Source: Powellomyces hirtus
Taxonomy: Eukaryota; Chytridiomycota; Chytridiomycetes; Spizellomycetales; Powellomycetaceae
NCBI GenBank assembly: GCA_025526995.1
Contig: JAHLKG010000013.1
Coordinates: forward strand, 496,001 to 560,000
Direction of reading: 5' to 3'
DNA length: 64,000 nt
Below the pieces are notes generated by a model. The model was given only the letters and a program-made list of their open reading frames with translations. It was not told the origin of the DNA and made no database searches. How positions within the stretch are numbered: the stretch's first letter is position 1; the number at the start of each line of letters is the position of its first letter. This document shows, piece after piece, positions 13,118 to 25,446 of this stretch. A program made the translations under genes and the position numbers.

Positions 13118-14090
13118 TCAAGCCCATCCTTTGAGCGCAAGGTGCCAGTGGGTAGGCAAAACATCGACGGCGTAGACGGCTTGACGCAGGATTTGTTTCT
13201 GATCTGCGGGGAACCTACACATAATTCATGAGTGTCAACATGCCTCCCCAAATACAAAAGAAACACAGGCAGCCGTTCCAAACACACCAGAAAGCAGCGG
13301 CAAACTGCTGTCTTTTCAAAATGTAATCCCACCAGAGGATGTCGTCGGGCCACATGGAGTCAAAGGGAAGCGCCTCGGCATCCCACCATTGTGGTCTCAT
13401 TTCTTCTGTTCTGCAGAAAGAATGGAGCTTCAGGCACAAAAGAAATTGTCCCGATTGCTCTAGAGAAATGAGCTGATCTACATACTCAACTACTGTCCCT
13501 TCGTGTGCATTTGCCGTGAACACATGGCACTCGAGACCCATCGGATCTGTTCCGAACTCGAACCACTGCAGAAAAGACAACCCCAGATTTGCCATCAGAA
13601 ATTCCGGCTGGCTTGCCTGATGGCAAACACATCCCATACCAGAACTCCCGCGGGATGTAGTGTCTCAACGTGAACTCCGCTCTCTTCCTAGAAAGATATC
13701 ATTGAATCTAAATTGATGACGCATGGGACCATAAGAACACGGCAACTGCCGTCGTGCTCTACCTCAACTTCTCGACGTGCGCCCTGCTCAATCGTCTCAC
13801 CCGGCTCCACCTTGCCGCCAAATCTTTGAACCAGCACGTTGTATTGAGTATCCCGCATTCTCGTGGCAACCGTTTTGTTTTTTACCCATTCCATAACCCA
13901 ACGCCGAATCCGCGCTTCTTCATTCCAAGTAGCACAAGTCTCTGGAAAAAGCAGGATTCATATACAGTCAGCAAAAGACGACATTTCGTGTCCGACTCAA
14001 CACACAGTCATGCGAATTTCACCGCTCCACCTTTCCGGCCGCGTCCGTTGAGAACAGGAACACCAGAGTCAAGATTTTTTTTGTAGACAT
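13118..14090 (-). CDS. MTH1-type Nudix hydrolase (oxidised purine nucleoside triphosphatase)
   Basis: Sanitises the nucleotide pool by hydrolysing 8-oxo-dGTP and related oxidised purines. Seven small exons: 14090-14023, 13939-13886, 13823-13763, 13687-13640, 13565-13486, 13410-13288, 13214-13118, about 178 aa with closed phases. The Nudix box GX5EX7REUXEEXGU is split by introns and reads 'GGKVEPGETIEQGARREVE' plus 'EESGV' once joined. MTH1 hallmarks are 'LLGMKKRGFG', 'WNGFGGK', 'EEMRPQWW' and 'MWPDDILWW', the Trp/Asp segment that lines the oxidised-base pocket in MTH1. The 3' splice site of exon 2 could be 2 nt different. The exon fragmentation means no single frame shows more than part of the enzyme. 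Confidence 0.88.
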
Positions 14091-14556
14091 TTCTGCAGAA
14101 TACAACCCTTAGCACAAACAAGGGTATGTGTGGGCTATCCTTTGTTGCATTCGGTACCGGTAGGTTTTTTGGCCTCACTGGACACATCGGACACACCAGC
14201 GTGACGCGCTGCACAAACCCGCTCTTCCGTTTCATCTCGAAACATCTTAACCTCAACCCCACAACCAGAAGGTAAGACAGTGAACGGGGGGAAAGAAGGG
14301 TGTATAGGGATGGGGGGGGGGGAGGCAACAGACGTCAACCTCGTCATATCGCGAATCTCCACGGGCGCCCTTGTGAACATCCACTCATACCCACCTGAGC
14401 ATGCCTACCCTCGTGGAATGAACCTCTCGCGGCGCGCGCATAGGATCCTGTGGTATGCCTTTGGACTATTCGCCGCCTCCTGGACGCTGTCTGTTGCTTT
14501 CCCATGGGACGTTCGGGCTGGGTACGGTGGTTCTCTCTGGCGGCAATTGGGGCATT

Positions 14557-14672
14557 GAGGCGAGCGATGGGGAAGGCGCTTTAGAACTGAGTCTCTAGTG
14601 GTTTGTTACGAGGCGAGCGATAGGGGTAGGCGCCCCGAAGCACACACAAAGCTGTAACTCTAGTGGGTTGTT
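14557..14672. repeat. Two-copy imperfect tandem repeat, period about 53 bp
   Basis: GAGGCGAGCGAT begins at 14557 and again at 14610. Similar sequence follows each copy (GGGGAAGGCGC versus GGGGTAGGCGC, then CTCTAGTGGTTTGTT versus CTCTAGTGGGTTGTT). Confidence 0.7.
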
Positions 14673-15184
14673 GGGGATGGCTATTATGACACACGAAGCC
14701 TAGAGACTCTGCATATGGGAATGAGAGGACCATCGCGCATCTTCCGGCGACGCATTGCTCGAGCAGTTAGCGTAATGAACGGAGCATGGCGACCCTGGCA
14801 TTCCGGCTGGCCTCAGCTGGGTGACCGCGGAGTTACCAGCAACCGGTGTCCTTGCCTGCACCATTGCGTCTCCCGGGACAGTCGACAGGGTCGACAGCCG
14901 GGATAACACCCCCCCCCCTCCCCCCTCATTGAGCCGTGGCTCTCTGGGCTGCATCGTGCTGGTACTTTGCGCGACAGCGAGGTGTTGAGGTAGAACCGAT
15001 GCATTAGCCGCGTAGTTGCCTGGCAATGTGCCTACCTGGGCCTCGTAACCCACATCCTTGGTTTTGGCAGAACATTAACGTCTTACTTGATTTCTGGAGA
15101 ATGTACAAGAAAACGCGGCTAGCGTTCGCCCCGGGGGGCGTGCCGAAAGCAATCGGGTATATAGACCAACGGCAATCCAGTCGG

Positions 15185-15875
15185 GCTATCTATTGGAACT
15201 CATGAAAATATGATAAAACTTCAAGAATCCCTCAAATTGGTTTTTGATGCTTTATTTTTCAGATCTCACATTTATGTAATGAAGCCATTAATTCTCTTAC
15301 AAATCCCAGTCCATCTAGTCAGCACTCCTTTGATTTGTTGGTAGCTGTTGTTCTGGAAAGTCTTCATCAGATTGACTATATCTGAAAAAACTGCAATAAA
15401 CGCGCGAGTCCTTCCAACGGAACCTAGATTTAAGATCTCATATGTTAGACTAGATCTCAGGAGAACATGTATCTGCCGAAACATCCAATAAATCTATGGC
15501 AGATGCGTTCTGCACTATATTATCAATCAATACAAGCTTTAGTGTGATATTATGATACAAGTAAAACATTTTTGACATGAGGATTTTTTATGAAACGCAA
15601 ACTAATGGGTGATTTGTACTCCATTTAATCAAGTTTGACAGCTCATAGAGGTTTTTTTCTGCAAGTGGACAAAAATGTGTTTTGTGCAGATTTTTTCAGC
15701 AATGTGTGCGTTATAAAAAAAGTGTAACATCATCAGTATTGTCTTTCAACATTTTTATATAAAACAAAATGTTACAAAGTATATAATTTGTTTATTTTTG
15801 TATAAACAATTGATATAAGATCATACAAAAATGAATTGTTTAAAAAAAGATCTCATAAATTTTCGTGTATTTCAG
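15185..15875. other. AT-rich island without recognisable gene
   Basis: Composition shifts abruptly to very AT-rich with many A/T homopolymers, unlike the surroundings. 'AGATCTCA' recurs on the + strand (around 15259, 15433, 15453 and 15848). A 70-codon minus frame (15484-15272) is open but has no known match by eye. No terminal inverted repeats or target-site duplication were found by inspection. Confidence 0.6.
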
Positions 15876-16126
15876 TCGCCGCACTGATCGAATGTGGAAT
15901 CCGAAGAAGAAAACCTGCCAGGCAGTGACTTCTCCCTCCGAAACTCGAGGCAAATGACAACTCTTCATTGTAACCATTATTATCTTACATAGAGCTCACT
16001 CGTTTGTATTATGTATGCTATGTTACCAGGGTGGTCTTCTTTATCGTTATAATCGAATCTGGTCATCGTGTCCACTTCCAATCACAGGGCAGTACATTTG
16101 CTGGGTGCGCGGGCACGGTAAGACAA

Positions 16127-18377
<2,251 letters not shown>

Positions 18378-21010
18378 CTATTGCGAATCGCGTGGTGAAT
18401 GGCCATTTGCATCGCCATCAGTCACACCCCTGGGAGTGTCGATAGCACGGTGTTGGGGTCCTCCCCCACCACCAGACAATCCAGCGACGCCTGCAATCTC
18501 AACGAGCGCAGATGCAGCTTCGCTGAGGGAATGCTGCATATCTGAATGGTTGGATTCTATCATTGTGTCTGGTGCTGGTGCCGGGGTGGGAATGAAAAGT
18601 CCTGGAACATTGGCGACATTCAGTACCGCAGCCCTGTTTATAACAAAGAAGAATGGAAAGGAAGAAATCAGCACTTGAGACGTACGTACGGAGCCTGCTC
18701 ACCGAGGCATGACATATAACGTACCAGCTATTGATTCCAGGAACCAGGCCAACAGATCGAAAGACGGTACAAAACTCTTTGATGTTTGGTCCAAGGTAGA
18801 ACATCACGTATGTTTCATACGGAGTGTGCACGGGTGGAGGTCTTGCCGACGAATTGCTTGCACGTCCGTTCTGATAAGCGGCAGAGGCGGACGCCGGCGA
18901 GGTTCCGCCATTGTCGTCGGAATGAGGCGGAGCTGCCATTGGCGGGTTGTTGTGTCGCAGAATGCAGTAAGGGTGTTGCAGAATCGGCGTGAACCAATCA
19001 GCGCCGAACTCGCCTCGCAAAAGGAACAAGCCTTCGTGGAACTCCTTGTTTGCGAATTTTGTGAAGATGATTTCCAGCAAGCGCTCTAAACCGCCCTCGT
19101 AGGAAGCTTGATGATTGGCGGGGTTTCCATAAATATCAGTGGTGGAAAAGGGGCGTATGGCAGAGAGGTTGCACCAAAGGCGGCCAAACCATGGTTGCTG
19201 TTCTGCAGCCTTGAAGTCTGCCACTGTTTGCATTATCATATCGAATTGCGGATGCATTACCACGTTTTTGCTAAGTTCAAAGATGAAGCCGTCGTTGAAG
19301 GGTAGTCGCGGGCGCGCGTCTTCATCAGATGGATCTGAATCGTCGTCCGCAGAGTCTGTGGGTGGCGGGAGAACCGGAAGATTGCTCGGCATTGGTGTTG
19401 GCAGTGGAACGGGTCCTGGGTGGTAATGCGCAAGATTGTGATCCTGGCTTCTGTCCGGCTCGGTTTTTCGTCTTTGCGCCGGTTCTGGCAAGATATCTTG
19501 ATCATCTCTAGCATGCTTGCCAATTCGTTTCCCATCACTCGAACCACTATGACGAGGCGATATGGTGTTCGTCTTTGCACCATGCTTCCGCGGGGTAGCG
19601 GTGGGATAATCTACGTGTCCGGTTCCTGGATGTCTTGAAGATCTCCCTCCAGCATCATCCTCAGCTAGATTGCTGGATGAAGAACCTTGAATTGCCGCTT
19701 TGGCATGTGCAACCGCTTCTAACAGCGCCTTCGAGTCTGTCTGTTGATCCGAACAGCAGCCGTGAGACGCAATTCGCGACTTTGGCACCTTGAGATTGTT
19801 TGTTTCAAGGTAAGTTTCCAGAAAGGCCGTTGTTATCACTCCGTTGGGCGCTTGTCGGCACACATCTACCCAGGTGTCGACCAGCTTTTTTGACGGAACC
19901 TTGGAGAGGAGCTGGCAGTGTGACTGGTACATTGGTGGTCTGAACTCTTTGGCCAGTTTAGACGCGATGTCGGAGTAGATACGATACGAGATGATGTACT
20001 CATAAGTGGTGGACTTGGAGAATCCCAAATGCGCTTTCGTCCATTCCAGAAACTCCTTTTGCGTCTTCATTAATTTGTCCTCATAATATAGCTTGTGCAA
20101 AGTCTGTCCAATGACCACGAATGATGAGACATTCTTGGTTTCATTCAGGATCCTGAGCTTGTGCTCGTCCAACGCATGCACATCCGCTTCGCCCATGTTC
20201 AAAGGTCTGTTCCAGGTCTCTGGCTTTGGCTCTATAGTCTTCTTCCTGATCTTTTTCGCCGACAGTTTGCTAAGAGGCGCTGGTGGGTGAACAAGACTCT
20301 CCTTCTCGGGTGAAGGGAGGATCTCTTCGTGTTGTTCCTGAGAGCTTGGCAAGGATTCGTGTTCAGCGAAAGACGATGGCGCTGGTGACAATGGATCTAC
20401 AAGTGCTGAGGAAATTCGGAGATGAGTATTCAACTCGGAGACAGAATGTGTCAGTCCAATCTCTCTTGTTCAGCACGGAGACTATCGAATAGCATTGTGT
20501 CGCTTGCGCTTGCGCTTTACAACCCATCTTGCATGGACAACAAACCAGCGTCTATATGCTTGCCACTTCTCGCCGCATCCTCCCTATACGTTCCACGCTT
20601 TTCTCACCTTTTTTGGATCTCGGCTTCCTCGGTATAGATTTCCCCTTTCTGGGTGTTTCGAGTACTGTGTTGGGCCTTGATAAAAGCTCAGTCAAGTTGA
20701 CAGATGCACTGTTGAATGAAGTCGCAGGGTCAAGGCCCTCGAATTCAGCAGTCCGATGGTGGTCTCTCTCTTCCTCTGCAATATGCCAGTCTTTGGAGTC
20801 CTCGGCTATGTCAGGAGCAGGTAAAGAACCACCTGGGGATGACGGTTCGAGGCTGGTTGGCTGATGGTGAAGCGCCAAGAGGGTTTGAGCGGCGTCGGCG
20901 GGTAGAAGGTAATCTTCCGGGGGAGGAATTTTGGCGGATTTGTCTATGGTAGCGGTTGTCGTTGGTTTCGCGGGAATGCTGTCAGAAGGGTGGAGGACGA
21001 CTAATGGCAT
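18378..21010 (-). CDS. Large protein with DUF3102-like module and degenerate phage-type adenine-methyltransferase-like domain
   Basis: Three exons, 21010-20608, 20405-18725 and 18633-18378, phases 1 and 2 closing, giving 779 aa. The first 210 residues are Pro/Ser-rich with a basic patch (KLSAKKIRKK). Residues about 213-345 form a helical module: 'SFVVIGQTLHKLYYED', 'FLEWTKAHLGFSKSTTYEYI', then 'CQLLSKVPSKKLVDTWVDVC', then 'GVITTAFLETYLE'. This spacing resembles bacterial and phage DUF3102/ParB-associated proteins. After a low-complexity linker, residues about 500-695 resemble the C-terminal half of phage N6-adenine methyltransferases: 'PWFGRLWCNLSAIRPF', 'EGLFLLRGEFGADWFTPIL', 'YVMFYLGPNIKEFCTVFRSV'. 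The expected catalytic NPP[YF] is CNLS here, so activity looks lost. Domain likeness is pattern-based from memory. Function is unknown; a DNA-binding or chromatin role is only a guess. Confidence 0.7.
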
Positions 21011-21469
21011 GTGCAGCAAGCTTGTCGCTGGTCGTTGGCTAGAGAGTTTGATAGACAACAAGGAACACCCGGTCGGACCATTAACGGAATGGTAATAAGA
21101 ACTCTTCTGTCTTGACAAACAAAAAAGAAACAAGGGAATGGGAAAAGACAGCGTCAAAAAAGCATTTCGCATGGCGCGCTTCGGGGTGGCGTTCCGGCAG
21201 ACCCCCAGCCGTGCCAGGAGCAACAATAGGCACCACGACGAGCCCGCCTGTTTGGTCCACATGGAGATTTGCGGATGCGGAGGCGTGGGAAAATGCTCCT
21301 TGAGAAGTGGCAAGCTGTACCTTTACGCCACTTTTGGCTCCACGCAATGTTCAACGGATAGACAGATAGTGTTTATACGCAGGGAGGAATGAATGGGAGT
21401 TTCGGGGTGAGGATGGGGGAGCTGGGAAAAGACTTTAGCCAGCAGCAGCAGCAGGGAGCAGCAGTAGCA

Positions 21470-21487
21470 GGGGGGGGGGGGGGGGGG
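21470..21487. repeat. Poly-G homopolymer, 18 nt
   Basis: Uninterrupted G18 on the + strand, about 460 bp upstream of the start codon of the phage-like-domain gene (C18 in that gene's sense direction). Confidence 0.95.
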
Positions 21488-22024
21488 AGAAACCAGGCGA
21501 GTTGGTGGAGCTGCGGAGTCTTGTCTGCTTGTCCGTCTTGTCCGTTCGCGAAACGCACGGCTCTCTTCGGACAAAAGGTTTGTCGAGCGAAGTCCGGAAG
21601 AGAGAATGAGAGAATTGCAGGGAGGCAAACAAGGCGGCGCACAAACAATCCAGCCAAGCGTGTCCTATATCTAGAGTCATGTGATTCTGCATCCTACATG
21701 TAGCGCTCTATATCTAGTACACCCAATGATCAAATCGTACCTACATCTAGCACACACAAGCTCATATTCAATCTCAATTTGCAAAAGTTAATTAATTTGA
21801 TTGAATTGATCCATTCGACAGACTGACTACTAATGAGACTGGAATAAGAGCGTCCTTCTTGCCAGCGCATGGATGGATGATGTTGCATTATTATTGACTG
21901 ATTGATTTCTCTCATTTGTCGGTGGTGACTTTGAGGACCGGTTTGCGCTCATTTTATTTCGGGTCCGCACTTTGGCCGTTCGGACACTCTCTCAGTTGCG
22001 AACCAGAGATTCGGGACGCGGTAC

Positions 22025-22444
22025 CTACTCTTCGGATCTGGGTACATCACGTGTATCCAACATGCGTACGCAGAGGCGAGCAAGTGTTCGGTCTTCATGT
22101 AGAATTCTCTGACCACAAGGTACATACTCAAGCTTTACTAGCCGTAGAGTACTGTGGGTCCTTTCCACATCTGGGCCTACCTTCTCTATCACGTCAAAGA
22201 CCAGTGCCCCAAACAAAGCCAGATACTGTGCGTAACCAGCTTCCCGGTCATGTCGCAAACTGTTCTCATAGGAAGACGACAGATGTGTGGAGATGGTAAC
22301 TCTGCATAGTGTAACGATGATGTGTTTAATTCCATGCTGCTCTCCACCGTCGTGCCGAACATGTCGTCTTTGAGGAAGATGCGTTTGTGGCGCGTGGTGA
22401 ATCGTTTTGGGCAGGGCGGGCGGTGAGGCTGGGAAAATTGACAT
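22025..22444 (-). CDS. Unidentified hypothetical ORF (uncertain)
   Basis: Open frame of 139 codons from the ATG at 22444. It includes a fairly hydrophobic segment (YAQYLALFGALVFDVIEK) followed by a good 5' splice-like GTAGGC and, 48 nt later, a possible acceptor before CTT GAG TAT. In the adjacent frame the upstream part reads 'RHKRIFLKDDMFGTTVESS', which looks more protein-like and could be joined to the same hydrophobic segment by removing a 41-nt GT-AG stretch. That is shorter than the other introns here. No family is recognised, and the model may be wrong in frame or absent altogether. Confidence 0.25.
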   Translation of the reverse strand: MSIFPASPPALPKTIHHAPQTHLPQRRHVRHDGGEQHGIKHIIVTLCRVTISTHLSSSYENSLRHDREAGYAQYLALFGALVFDVIEKVGPDVERTHSTLRLVKLEYVPCGQRILHEDRTLARLCVRMLDTRDVPRSEE

Positions 22445-22962
22445 TGCCGTCGTATTTGATAACAGTTGTGACTTGGAACACAACCAACGCTACGCAAACG
22501 ATCGCCTTTGCCCTGTGAGCTGTCGATTGCGTTGTAAGATTGGCTAGCGATGCCTACATCTCACCCCTGCCGATCTCAAATGCAGACGCAGCGAGCTTAG
22601 TAGCGAAAACAGCGAACACGAAACGCGTGAAGCCAGCTGGTGATAGAACCCCCCGCATCCCGCAGCATTAGAGGACTCTCCTCTAGAATTGTGGAGATGA
22701 AGAATGTTCAGCGTGGGCTGTTGACGCGGTGGGAGACTGAAGAACGGTCAAAACTGACGCAAAGAGTAAAACAAGCCATTATGCATGCAAGGCGGAAATC
22801 CCAGTTGAACACAGGAGTTGAGATCCGTTTCAGACGCAGCTGCTCAGGTGTATCTGAGCGCAAAATGGAGTGCTAGACATCTCTTATTTAAGTATTTTAT
22901 ATATCTTGCAAAGGTATGTACAGGCTTTGTATATAGTTTGGCAAAATGCGTACGCGAAACAA

Positions 22963-23988
22963 TCACTGGTTCATGATGAGTGGCAAACCATCAGCACCGG
23001 CGCCAATCACCACAATCTTTGCATTTGGCGAGTTTGCCAGGCGTTCCGTAGCCTCGATCCCCTTCCACCTCAACAAATTGTTCGAGACGCCCTGCGCAAC
23101 AATTTTTTGGAACCGCGAAATTCCCTCTGCCTCGATCGCTTTTCGTTCCGCTTCCGCCCTCTCCCGCTCAAGCACAAACATCATTTGCATGGACGCCTGC
23201 TCAGAGCGGAGCTTCTCTTCTATGGCAGTCGTGAGGCGGGCGGGAAGGACGAGATCCCTAAATCGCACTTCTTCCACAACGATGCCACGGTTAGATAGAG
23301 AGGATCGTAGAGCTTGTTCGACACGGGCAGTCATTTCCGCCCGTGTGCTGGAGTTGTAGAGATCTTTGGCGTCGTGCGCGGAAGTTATGTCCCGGATGGC
23401 GGAGCGGAGTTGGGGGCGGAAGACGACATCGAGATAGTCGGGACCGACAGTTCGATAAATTTCAGCCGCGCTGAGAAACAGGACACAGTTTAACTACCTT
23501 TGGGTTTCGAAGATCCAATACGTTAAACTTGATTGTGAGTCTTACCTATTGGGCTCGAGCCTGAACAGCACGGAAACAGACATGTTTATCGACAATCCCT
23601 CTTTGCTCGGCGCTGAACAAGTATAGTCTTCCAGTTGTGTCTTGGTAGACATCTGTGAACATTTTTCCAGCGGCGACTTCCAACTGAATCCCGGATGCAG
23701 CACGACCGGTTGGACAACTCCGAACCGATCTAGCACACCGACGTGCCCGGCGGGGACGATCTAGCATACAAACGCGTATAAGAAGCACATTTTTTTTACC
23801 GCGCCTCAATTCGAATGGGAAAATCTGCTTACCGTGCACATTGACCGAATGCCCTTGTATGCTAGGAAGGACCCGGCGAGGCCTGCCCCCACATATGCGA
23901 TAGCTCGCTTGCGAGCATGCATTCTAGCCCGCAGCATCGTAGCCGCTTGTCCGACTATATGTTCTGCTGATTTGTCGAATTGTGTCAT
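22963..23988 (-). CDS. SPFH/band-7 (prohibitin-like) membrane protein
   Basis: Three exons: 23988-23833, 23760-23546, 23470-22963, giving 292 aa with closed phases. Near the N-terminus a membrane segment (AIAYVGAGLAGSFLAYKGI) is followed by the SPFH domain: 'IVPAGHVGVLDRFG', 'LHPGFSWKSPLEKC', 'LFRLEPN', 'VGPDYLDVVFRPQLRSAIRD', 'NRGIVVEEVRFRDLVLP'. A long charged coiled coil (FVLERERAEAERKAIEAEGI) precedes the C-terminus. SPFH proteins form ring or dome scaffolds in membranes, and the mitochondrial prohibitins are one branch. The pattern 'PSKEGLSINMSVSVLFRLEP' and the ending 'SPNAKIVVIG' look closer to bacterial prohibitin-family proteins than to PHB1/PHB2. Location (mitochondrion or elsewhere) is not decided by the sequence. 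Confidence 0.82.
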
Positions 23989-25446
23989 GTTATTGTTAAG
24001 TCAAAGTGACTAGTTGATGGGGTCGCTTTGTCGTTATTGCTGCAATGAACTCGTAATGCTATGTGAGCTGGAATCCGCCGACACGCCCAACTATTTATAT
24101 TCATGTCTTGAACGGTGACCGAACGCACCGCCTCATTACTATCCTCATCACCAATTTCCGAAATGTGTTGTCACATACTGATATTGCATCCTCGGTCGTT
24201 GCCTCAATTGGATGATGAACGCCGCGCAGCTCACTTGGCACATTTGGCGAATACTCTTCGGACACGTACCTCACGCGTCACGCGTTTGGTTGCGACGCGA
24301 CACTTTGCCGAGGTATCGTCAGGTGAAACGTGGAAGTATGGATGCGAATTTGCTGTAACTGGTAACTCATTCGTGGATTCAGAAATCCCCAACTGCAAAC
24401 TCCGAATGGGTTTATTTTTTTTTCTGCAAGTTTGCATATTGCGACGTTTTTTTTTCTGTCTTCCAAAGTGTTAGGGAAATGGCTCAATTTAGAGGCTTTT
24501 TTCTGAACCAGGAACATCTCTCTGCCCCACTCACTACATTCATCCAGTCTCACAGGTTCATAGGCCTAAGCTTCTCAATCTTCTCAATGAGGAGTCGTAT
24601 TGTTGCGTGGTAATGCCGGACCAGCTCCGCAGAACAACTTGATGCTGCCTTGACGAAATATATCCGGAACTGGAATACATCATTGAGGAAGAACGAGCGC
24701 GATTGGAGAAGGAGCTTCCCGAACGCGAAATGAAGTCGCTAATAGCCGTTCTCGCTTCCGACACCGTGACGACTTACGTTCCTGAAGTGGTGTTGTCGGG
24801 AGTATATCTCATTGGAAGAAGGCGATCACGATGTGGGGTGGGCGCCTCCAACGTGTTCCCGCATTGCAAAAATGTAGCGTGAGGTGGACGCCGAGGAGGT
24901 TGATAAACGGGCGAGGGTCTCATGGAGGGACCCATGGCTTGTAGCGAGGGGACCCAACACTGACACGATCTCTGAGTGTTACGCTGTGGGATTCGGATCG
25001 ATTCTTACCGCAGGCAGTCTCCGTCGATTCGCGGAGATTTTACCCACCAAGTTCTATTTCACGCCTGTGCTGCTTGGCCAGGATCTCGACGAGGCCACCG
25101 CAGGCGAGATCTGTGATATCTTATTGAAAATTCCCATCGAGCTTCTGGAGCCAGATGATGACTTCCTCTTCTGGCTCCTGTTCGCAAGTCCACAGGTTTA
25201 CGCCTTTTCCAATGAATTTTTCAAGTAGAAGACGGGCGCGGAGATTTCTGAAATGCAGTCGATATATAATTATGTAGCCGCATGACAGGTTTATGGAGTT
25301 ACTCCATGAGTGTATACAATGAAATTTTATGAGTACGTGTTCATTACTGTGCCGGCGGGTGTTAATGACGATGAGAAGGCAATGAAGAAGCTCCATGAGA
25401 ACTATGCGCAGAAATTATTACACAAGTGGTATGATTCTTTGAATAT
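23989..25446. other. Intergenic region containing a frame-broken gene remnant
   Basis: SPFH promoter at the left. 24000-24600 has T-rich runs but no gene. The remnant at 24643-25228 is listed separately. A further short + frame after 25310 (FYEYVFITVPAGVNDDEKAM) has no recognised family and may belong to the same remnant. Confidence 0.45.
24643..25228 (+). pseudogene. Possible decayed or frame-shifted gene, family unknown
   Basis: Two consecutive open stretches in different frames read like one protein. The first (24643-24882) gives 'YPELEYIIEEERARLEKELP' and 'VTTYVPEVVLSGVYL'. The second (24884-25228) gives 'FAEILPTKFYFTPVLLGQDL' and 'LLKIPIELLEPDDDFLFWLL'. The shift falls near 24870-24885. 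No start codon opens the first part and no clear GT-AG pair bridges the break. It could also be a real gene with an intron not spotted here. No domain is recognised. Confidence 0.35.

Larger units (their letters stand above)
14091..16126. other. 2-kb gene-poor region with homopolymers, a tandem repeat and an AT-rich island
   Basis: No gene can be supported. The left half is GC-rich and holds an 11-G run (14312-14322), a C10-T-C6 run (14909-14925) and a two-copy 53-bp repeat. Two weak candidates exist: a 46-codon + strand frame from the ATG at 14418 beginning with a hydrophobic segment (ILWYAFGLFAASWTLSVAF), and a low-complexity minus frame 15053-14700. Neither has family similarity. The right half is the AT-rich island described separately. 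Confidence 0.5.
21011..22962. other. Intergenic, with G18 tract and one weak minus-strand ORF
   Basis: Upstream region of the phage-like-domain gene (left) and 3' flank of the SPFH gene (right). A run of 18 G lies at 21470-21487 after a CAG-rich stretch. The weak ORF at 22025-22444 is listed separately. Nothing else is supported. Confidence 0.5.

Noticed and set aside
18930..18950. NNPP in the phage-like-domain protein as the methyltransferase catalytic motif
   Set aside because: It lies after the GADWF helix, out of order for motif IV, and the fourth residue is Met rather than Tyr/Phe/Trp.
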